This document shows positions 4,115-9,173 of a DNA stretch of 9,173 nt, in pieces. This DNA comes from Desulfonema limicola (lineage in GTDB: Bacteria; Desulfobacterota; Desulfobacteria; Desulfobacterales; DYRC01), in contig DYRC01000013.1 in the NCBI GenBank assembly GCA_020718925.1, positions 1 through 9,173 on the forward strand, given 5' to 3'. Under the pieces are notes generated by a model, which worked only from the letters and a program-made list of their open reading frames with translations, was not told the origin of the DNA and ran no database searches. The position numbers and the translations under genes are program-made. The first letter of the stretch is position 1. Every line of letters starts with the position of its first letter.

Positions 4115-5682
4115 AACGTATATTTCCCATGAATCGGGTCGAAGGCGATCTGAAAATTACGCTTGAAACAGATAAGGGTGTGGTGTCTGAAGCATGGAGT
4201 TCGGGAACCATGTACAGAGGCTTTGAAAATATCATGATAGGACGGGGAAGTCTGGACGGGCTGGTGATTACGCCCCGAATCTGCGGTATATGCAGCACCT
4301 CGCATCTTTATGCTGCGGTCAAAGCCTTAGATATGATCTGTCAGACCGATGTGCCGGACAATGCCGTCAGGGTCAGAAACATCTGCCTGATGACCGAGAT
4401 GATCCAAAATGATGCCAGACAAGCTGCATTGTTATTTATGCCTGATTTCTGCAATTCCCGATATGCGGATTCGCAGTTGTATGAAGAAGCTTTCAGGCGA
4501 TACGCGCAGTTGAAAGGTCAGATGGCGATTGAAACCATCCGGGAAAGCAAGCAGCTTCTTGAAATCATTGCCATACTCGGAGGGCAGTGGCCCCATTCTT
4601 CGTTTATGGTTCCGGGCGGCGTGGTCTGTGTTCCCGGCGCAACCGATATTTCCAACTGCCGGTATCTGCTCAATACCTTCCGCAGATGGTATGAAAAACG
4701 GTTTTTAGGGTGCGGCATAGAGCGGTGGGCTGAAGTCCGTTCAATGGCGGATTTGAATATCTGGCTTGAAGAATCCGAATCGCATCGCAATAGTGAAATA
4801 GGCTTTTTCATCCGCTTTTCAAAAGAAGCCGGATTAGATAAGATCGGCAGAGGATGCGGACATTTTATCAGCTTCGGCGCGCTGGATATGCCTGAACATA
4901 CCGAAATTAAAAGCCTGAACGGTGGAAAAACGCTTCTTCCGGCAGGATTCGATCTGACGCCGTTTCATCAGCGAAATATCACCGAAGATATTTCTCATTC
5001 GTGGTTCGGCGGACATTTGGAACCGAAACATCCGTTTGAAGGCGTTACAAAACCGTATGCCACCGGCAGCGAGGACAAACGCTATTCATGGGCAAAAGCG
5101 CCCCGATACGAAGGGCTTCCGGCGGAAACCGGTCCTTTGGCAGACATGATCATCGCCGGACATCCGCTTCTGCTTAATCTGGCGGAGATCAGCGGCGGAG
5201 TGAGTGTATTTGTCAGACAGCTTGCCCGCATGATCAGACCCGCGCTGCTGATACCTTTTGCTGACATCTGGCTTAAAGAAATTTCTGCTTCAAAAGAGAA
5301 TTTTTTCAAAGATTATGAGATGCCGGAATCCGGAGACGGTTTCGGACTGACTCAGGCGCCCAGAGGCGCAATCGGACATTGGGTTAAAATCAGAGATTCG
5401 CAGATTGAAAAATATCAGATTATTACGCCCACCGCATGGAATGCTTCGCCCAGAGATTCAAACGGAGTCAGAGGTCCCTGGGAAGAATCCCTGATCGGCG
5501 TGGAAATCAGAGACGATGATAATCCGATTGAGGCACAGCATATTATCAGGTCATTTGATCCGTGTATGGTCTGTACGGTTCATGCGATTAACCCCTCCCC
5601 CGGCCCCTCCCCTGAAAGGAGAGGGGAGTCTTCTGTTTACTCCCCCTTCCCTTTCAGGGAAGGGGGCAGGGGGGTTAGGTGA
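4111..5682 (+). CDS. [NiFe]-hydrogenase large subunit, cytoplasmic sensor (HoxC/HupV-like) type
   Basis: A 523-residue catalytic subunit. The N-terminal MNRVEGDLKI carries the conserved Arg-x-Glu-Gly. L1 is RICGICSTSH (56-65) with Ni ligands Cys58 and Cys61; L2 is DPCMVCTVH (483-491) with Cys485, Cys488 and the terminal His491. The near-C-terminal APRGAIGHW (416-424) is also conserved. It binds and splits or senses H2 at the Ni-Fe(CN)2CO site with the small subunit. Most large subunits carry a short peptide after the L2 His that is cleaved during maturation, whereas HoxC/HupV sensors stop there. Here 32 residues follow His491, rich in Pro, Gly, Arg and Ser, and from about residue 493 they are encoded by palindromic repeat DNA. 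No maturation protease or hyp gene is in the window. The stop overlaps the kinase start (TGATG at 5680-5684). Confidence 0.9.
   Translation: MKRIFPMNRVEGDLKITLETDKGVVSEAWSSGTMYRGFENIMIGRGSLDGLVITPRICGICSTSHLYAAVKALDMICQTDVPDNAVRVRNICLMTEMIQNDARQAALLFMPDFCNSRYADSQLYEEAFRRYAQLKGQMAIETIRESKQLLEIIAILGGQWPHSSFMVPGGVVCVPGATDISNCRYLLNTFRRWYEKRFLGCGIERWAEVRSMADLNIWLEESESHRNSEIGFFIRFSKEAGLDKIGRGCGHFISFGALDMPEHTEIKSLNGGKTLLPAGFDLTPFHQRNITEDISHSWFGGHLEPKHPFEGVTKPYATGSEDKRYSWAKAPRYEGLPAETGPLADMIIAGHPLLLNLAEISGGVSVFVRQLARMIRPALLIPFADIWLKEISASKENFFKDYEMPESGDGFGLTQAPRGAIGHWVKIRDSQIEKYQIITPTAWNASPRDSNGVRGPWEESLIGVEIRDDDNPIEAQHIIRSFDPCMVCTVHAINPSPGPSPERRGESSVYSPFPFREGGRGVR
5588..5678 (+). repeat. GC-rich palindromic repeat, cluster 3 (two inverted units) inside the large-subunit 3' end
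   Basis: A reverse unit (5588-5629, starting TTAACCCCTCCCCCGG) and a forward unit (5640-5678, ending GGGGGGTTAG) are separated by about 10 bases. The two units are near inverted copies, so together they form a long imperfect palindrome. Unlike clusters 1 and 2, the whole cluster is translated, as the last 30 residues of the hydrogenase large subunit, and the G-rich end sits 3 bases before the kinase start codon. The reverse unit closely resembles the reverse complement of unit 3118-3157; the forward unit resembles the reverse complement of unit 3031-3072. Confidence 0.85.
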
Positions 5683-8600
5683 TGGCAAAACCTCTATTCT
5701 CCGACAGATTTGTAGAAATCAGCGCGGCAAAAATTCAATCGCTGATTGAAGAAAACCGGGTATTGAGACAGGAAATCCGAGTGGCACGCGAGGCTGCGGA
5801 AATTACGGCAAGTCTTGTGGTAAAGCAATTCGAGGAAACTGAAAAAATTCTTGAGCGTTTTCAGAAAGCCAATGCGTTGCGGCAGGCAGTACTGAATTCC
5901 GCAGCACAGATTGCGATTATTGCCGCAGATCGGGAGAACTGTATCACCATATTCAATACCGGTGCGGAGAATCTTTTAGGATATAAGGCACATGAGCTGA
6001 TCGGGCTTCAGACACCGGAGATATTTCTTTCGGAAACCGAACTTATCAACCGCAGCAAAGAGTTAAGCGCGTCCCTTGAACGAAAGATTGAGATTCCCGA
6101 TTTGTTGACTGAGTACGCGCTGCTTGGGCGTGTTGAGCAGCAGGAATGGACGTATATCCGAAAAGACGGAAGCCCGTTTCCGGTTACTATGTCTATCAAC
6201 GCCCTCAGAGACGCGGATGGCGTTGTCAACGGATTTCTGTGCTTTGCCACAGATATTTCCGAAAAGAAACGCGCTGAAAAAGCGTTTCAGGAAAGCGAAA
6301 AAAAATTCAGACTTCTTATCCGTCATCTGCCCAATATTGTTGTCAGAGGATATGTGGACGGTTATCTGGATGTATTTGATGACAAAATCGAAATGCTGAC
6401 CGGCTACTCAAGAAAGGATTTTACATTCCGAAAGATCAGATGGTGGGATATTATACTTCCCGAAGACCGCTGTAAAGCCAAAGAGATATTCTGGAAAGCA
6501 TTTCAGCGCGAGGACAAATCCTATATCCGGCAATACCGGATCCGCGCCAAAAACGCCAAAATCATCTGGATAGAAGAAAGCGCTCAGATTGTCTGCAATG
6601 AAAACGGTGATATTGAATATATGAGCGGCGCGTTTTTAGATATTACCGAGCGCAAACACGCGGAAGAAGCGCTGTATGAAAGTGAAAAAAAATTCAGAAT
6701 GCTGATCAGCAATCTTCCGAATGTTGTTGCCAGAGGATATGCGGACGGCTCATTAGATGTATTTGATAATAAAATCGAAATCCTGACCGGCTACAAAAAA
6801 GAGGAGTTTTTAAGCCGGAAAGTCAAATGGCGGGATATTGTTATTCCTGAAGATCATCAGAAAAGCAGAGATATATTCCGGGAAGCATTTCATAGTGAAG
6901 ACAAATCCTTTACCCGGCAAGTCCGGATTCGCACCAAAGATGGCAGGATTATCTGGATAGAAGAACGCAGTCAGATTATATGCAATGAAAAAGGAGAGTT
7001 AGAGTATATCAGCGGCGCATTTTTAGATATCAGTGAGCGCAAAATTGCAGAAGAAGCCTTGAAAAAAGCGCATGAGGAGCTTGAACAGCGCGTAGTCCAG
7101 CGCACTGCGGAGCTTGCCATGATAAATGAGGAACTTGAAAATGAAATCCGTGAGCGCAAATCTGCCGAAGACGCGCTGAAACACTCTGAGGAAAAATATC
7201 GGGGCATTTTTGAAAACGCCACCGAAGGCATTTTTCAAACCACGCCGGATGGAAGAATATTGACCGCAAATACAGCGTTTGCAAAAATTATGGGCTATGA
7301 TTCTGCTGAAGAAATCATCCGAACCGTTACGAATTTAAGAGAGCAGGTCTACGTTTATCCTGAAAAACGTGATGAATTTAAAGCCTTGCTGAAAGAACGC
7401 GGTGTTATAAAAGATTTCGAGACCCAGTACTATCGCAAAGACGGCTCTGTGATTCATATCTCCATGAATGCCCGGACAGTATGTGATCCGTTTGGAAATA
7501 TTCTGTATTATGAGGGAATGCTCAAGAATATCACCCAGCGGAAACGGGTTGAGCAGTTTAAAGTCGAAAAAGAAGCCGCAGAAGCCGCTGCTTTGGCTAA
7601 GAGCGAATTTTTAGCCAACATGAGCCATGAAATCCGAACGCCTCTGAATGCGGTCATCGGATTGACCGACTTAATGACACGGACAAATCTTGATCCCAAA
7701 CAGACGGATTATCTTGATAAAATTCAATTATCCGCACACTCGCTGCTTAAAATCATCAATGATATTCTGGATTTTTCCAAAATCGAAGCAGGAAAACTTC
7801 ATTTGGAAGAAACAGATTTTCAACTCAGAGACCTTCTGGATAATATTTTGGATATGCTTTCCGGCAAAGCCGCTGAAAAAGGGATTGAGCTTATCATTTC
7901 TATTTCCGATGATATGCCGTGCGCTTTGAAGGGCGATCCCCTGCGGCTGGGACAGGTGCTGATAAACCTGATTTCCAATGCGATAAAATTTACAAAAGAG
8001 GGAGAAGTCATTGTCCGGGTGAGCCTGATTAAAAAAGAAGGCGACCGGGTCAGACTCAGATTTTCGGTAAAAGACAGCGGGATCGGCATTTCCCGGCAGC
8101 AAATATCCAAGCTTTTTTCCGCATTCACGCAGGCAGACAGTTCCACCACCCGCAAATACGGCGGCACCGGATTGGGATTAGTCATTTCACGGCGCCTTGC
8201 CGAGATGATGGGCGGCGAAATCCGGGCTGAAAGTGAACCGGGGATGGGAAGCACCTTCTTTTTTACTGCTGAATTAGGTCTTCAGCCGGATGTTAACGAA
8301 ATAAAGCCGCAGATTCCTGATGTGCTGAAACATCTCAGAGTGATGGTGGTGGATGATAACGCCAGTTCCAGACAGATTATTGAGGAATATCTCCAATCTT
8401 TTAATTTCCGTACCACATCGGTGAACTCCGGGCAGGCTGCGTTGGACGAACTGAAAACCTCTTATGAAAACAAGCCTTATGATCTGGTCATCATAGACTG
8501 GATGATGCCGGAAATGGATGGGATTGCCACAATACGCAAAAAAAGAGATGATTCACGAGTGGCAGATATTCCCGTGATTCTGATGACGGCATTCGGACGC

Positions 8601-9173
8601 GAAGAGGTGATAAAACAGGCAGAGAACGCGGGCGTCAATGCCTTTCTTCTCAAGCCGATAAAACAGTCTGTCCTGTTAGATACCATCATGGACGTCTTCG
8701 GACATGAAACCATTATTTCCGCCGCAAAGAACAGGATTGCATCATCAAAACCGATGAACAAAGACCTGTTTGACGGCGTAAAAGTATTGCTGGCAGAAGA
8801 TAATGCCATCAATCAGCAGGTGGCCACAGAAATTTTATCCGCCGCAGGAATTATTGTGGAAACTGCGGATAACGGACAGGAAGCAATTCGTGCGATATTC
8901 GGCAAACCCCTGACTGACGGCTATCCATACCATGTTGTTCTGATGGATGTGCAGATGCCGGAAATGGACGGATATGACGCCACCCGGATTATCCGAAGCG
9001 ATCCGGCTTATGAGAATCTGCCCATCATTGCCATGACCGCCCATGCCATGAAGGGCGATAAAGAACGATGCCTGAGCGCGGGTATGAACGACTACGTTAC
9101 AAAACCCATAGATACTGAAAAATTATTTGAAGCTCTGGCAAGATGGGTGAAAAAAGAAGTGAGAAGTGAGAAG
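5682..9173 (+). CDS. Hybrid histidine kinase with four PAS and two receiver domains (3' end cut by window)
   Basis: An open frame of 1164 codons to the right edge with no stop. Layout: N-terminal coiled-coil-like region (about 10-66), PAS1 (68-196), PAS2 (204-328), PAS3 (333-457), coiled coil (460-500), PAS4 (502-622), HisKA with phospho-acceptor His649 in NMSHEIRTPLN, HATPase_c with N-box Asn766 (LISNAIKF), Asp798 (DSGIGIS) and GGTGLGL (827-833), REC1 with Asp891/Asp892, phospho-acceptor Asp939 and Lys991, and REC2 with Glu1039/Asp1040, Asp1089 and Lys1141. All catalytic residues are present. No membrane segment, so a cytoplasmic sensor. It starts on the stop of the hydrogenase large subunit (TGATG), like HoxJ/HupT kinases paired with H2-sensing hydrogenases, so H2 status is the likely input. 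Phosphotransfer His649 to Asp939 and/or Asp1089 is expected; an Hpt domain or output regulator is not visible. REC2 looks nearly complete, so the stop probably lies just beyond the edge. Confidence 0.93.
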   Translation, partial: MAKPLFSDRFVEISAAKIQSLIEENRVLRQEIRVAREAAEITASLVVKQFEETEKILERFQKANALRQAVLNSAAQIAIIAADRENCITIFNTGAENLLGYKAHELIGLQTPEIFLSETELINRSKELSASLERKIEIPDLLTEYALLGRVEQQEWTYIRKDGSPFPVTMSINALRDADGVVNGFLCFATDISEKKRAEKAFQESEKKFRLLIRHLPNIVVRGYVDGYLDVFDDKIEMLTGYSRKDFTFRKIRWWDIILPEDRCKAKEIFWKAFQREDKSYIRQYRIRAKNAKIIWIEESAQIVCNENGDIEYMSGAFLDITERKHAEEALYESEKKFRMLISNLPNVVARGYADGSLDVFDNKIEILTGYKKEEFLSRKVKWRDIVIPEDHQKSRDIFREAFHSEDKSFTRQVRIRTKDGRIIWIEERSQIICNEKGELEYISGAFLDISERKIAEEALKKAHEELEQRVVQRTAELAMINEELENEIRERKSAEDALKHSEEKYRGIFENATEGIFQTTPDGRILTANTAFAKIMGYDSAEEIIRTVTNLREQVYVYPEKRDEFKALLKERGVIKDFETQYYRKDGSVIHISMNARTVCDPFGNILYYEGMLKNITQRKRVEQFKVEKEAAEAAALAKSEFLANMSHEIRTPLNAVIGLTDLMTRTNLDPKQTDYLDKIQLSAHSLLKIINDILDFSKIEAGKLHLEETDFQLRDLLDNILDMLSGKAAEKGIELIISISDDMPCALKGDPLRLGQVLINLISNAIKFTKEGEVIVRVSLIKKEGDRVRLRFSVKDSGIGISRQQISKLFSAFTQADSSTTRKYGGTGLGLVISRRLAEMMGGEIRAESEPGMGSTFFFTAELGLQPDVNEIKPQIPDVLKHLRVMVVDDNASSRQIIEEYLQSFNFRTTSVNSGQAALDELKTSYENKPYDLVIIDWMMPEMDGIATIRKKRDDSRVADIPVILMTAFGREEVIKQAENAGVNAFLLKPIKQSVLLDTIMDVFGHETIISAAKNRIASSKPMNKDLFDGVKVLLAEDNAINQQVATEILSAAGIIVETADNGQEAIRAIFGKPLTDGYPYHVVLMDVQMPEMDGYDATRIIRSDPAYENLPIIAMTAHAMKGDKERCLSAGMNDYVTKPIDTEKLFEALARWVKKEVRSEK
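6291..7064 (+). repeat. Tandem PAS duplication within the kinase gene
   Basis: Two consecutive 387-nt (129-codon) units, 6291-6677 and 6678-7064, encode PAS2 and PAS3. Both start ESEKKFR and end AEEAL. By hand alignment without gaps about 83 of 129 residues are identical, with long shared blocks such as IIWIEE and SGAFLDI. PAS1 and PAS4 are clearly less similar, so this is an internal duplication rather than general family likeness. Confidence 0.9.
9156..9173 (+). repeat. Heptanucleotide tandem repeat at the right edge
   Basis: GAAGTGA occurs twice (9156-9162, 9163-9169) and a third copy begins at 9170 before the window ends. It lies in frame with the kinase and encodes the EVRSEK-like tail after the second receiver domain. 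Because 7 is not a multiple of 3, changes in copy number would shift the frame at the C-terminus. Confidence 0.55.

Noticed and set aside
5680..5682. TGA at the end of the hydrogenase large subunit as another Sec codon
   Set aside because: It follows repeat-derived sequence, is not at an L2 cysteine position (both L2 cysteines are present), and reading on would run into the kinase out of frame.
6124..6399. + strand 91-codon frame within the first and second PAS domains
   Set aside because: Out of frame with the continuous kinase frame that holds PAS motifs through the same region.
7728..8254. Minus-strand open frames opposite the HisKA/HATPase part of the kinase
   Set aside because: The + strand frame carries intact H, N, D and G boxes there; the reverse frames show no family motif.
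1..9173. tRNA, rRNA or riboswitch
   Set aside because: No cloverleaf, rRNA-like stretch or recognisable riboswitch core was seen; nearly all of the window is coding or repeat.

Overview
The window looks like a piece of a Sec-utilising, hydrogen-responsive anaerobe, most plausibly a Desulfobacterota (deltaproteobacterial) genome. This is an inference from three things: an in-frame UGA glutaredoxin-like selenoprotein, a cytoplasmic sensor-type [NiFe]-hydrogenase linked to a hybrid histidine kinase, and GC-rich palindromic repeats between genes together with an Rpn-type nuclease gene. No rRNA, tRNA or other taxonomic marker is present. All recognised genes lie on the + strand and are tightly packed; no stretch longer than about 140 bases lacks a gene.

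Left block (22-1998): an isochorismatase-like cysteine hydrolase overlaps by 4 bp a small LEA14-like lipoprotein. Seven bases later comes an Rpn/PD-(D/E)XK nuclease-family gene with an in-frame 24-nt tandem repeat near its 3' end. A 13-bp direct repeat and a good sigma-70-like promoter (2002-2030) separate this block from the next.

Middle block (2080-3024): a 75-codon gene that ordinary ORF calling misses because it contains two in-frame UGA codons. It reads as a glutaredoxin-like protein with Sec at position 13 (UPFT in place of CxxC) and a second Sec at position 73, followed by Gly-Val and a UGA stop. Each proposed Sec UGA has a hairpin downstream whose apical loop begins 18 or 20 nt after the codon and carries a G at its second position, as expected of bacterial SECIS elements. 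A LOG-family phosphoribohydrolase gene follows.

Right block (3158-9173): three translationally linked genes. They are a [NiFe]-hydrogenase small subunit without a Tat signal, a large subunit with intact L1 and L2 motifs, and a very long soluble hybrid histidine kinase (four PAS, HisKA, HATPase_c, two receiver domains) that runs off the right edge. The layout resembles HoxBC/HupUV plus HoxJ/HupT hydrogen-sensing systems, so the hydrogenase probably senses H2 and passes the signal to the kinase. Two features are unusual. The small subunit has Asp in place of the second proximal-cluster Cys. The large subunit's C-terminal tail beyond the L2 histidine is encoded almost wholly by two copies of the palindromic repeat.

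The same GC-rich palindromic repeat family (six units in three clusters, both orientations) sits directly against the start codons of the LOG, small-subunit and kinase genes, supplying the G-rich sequence in front of those starts.
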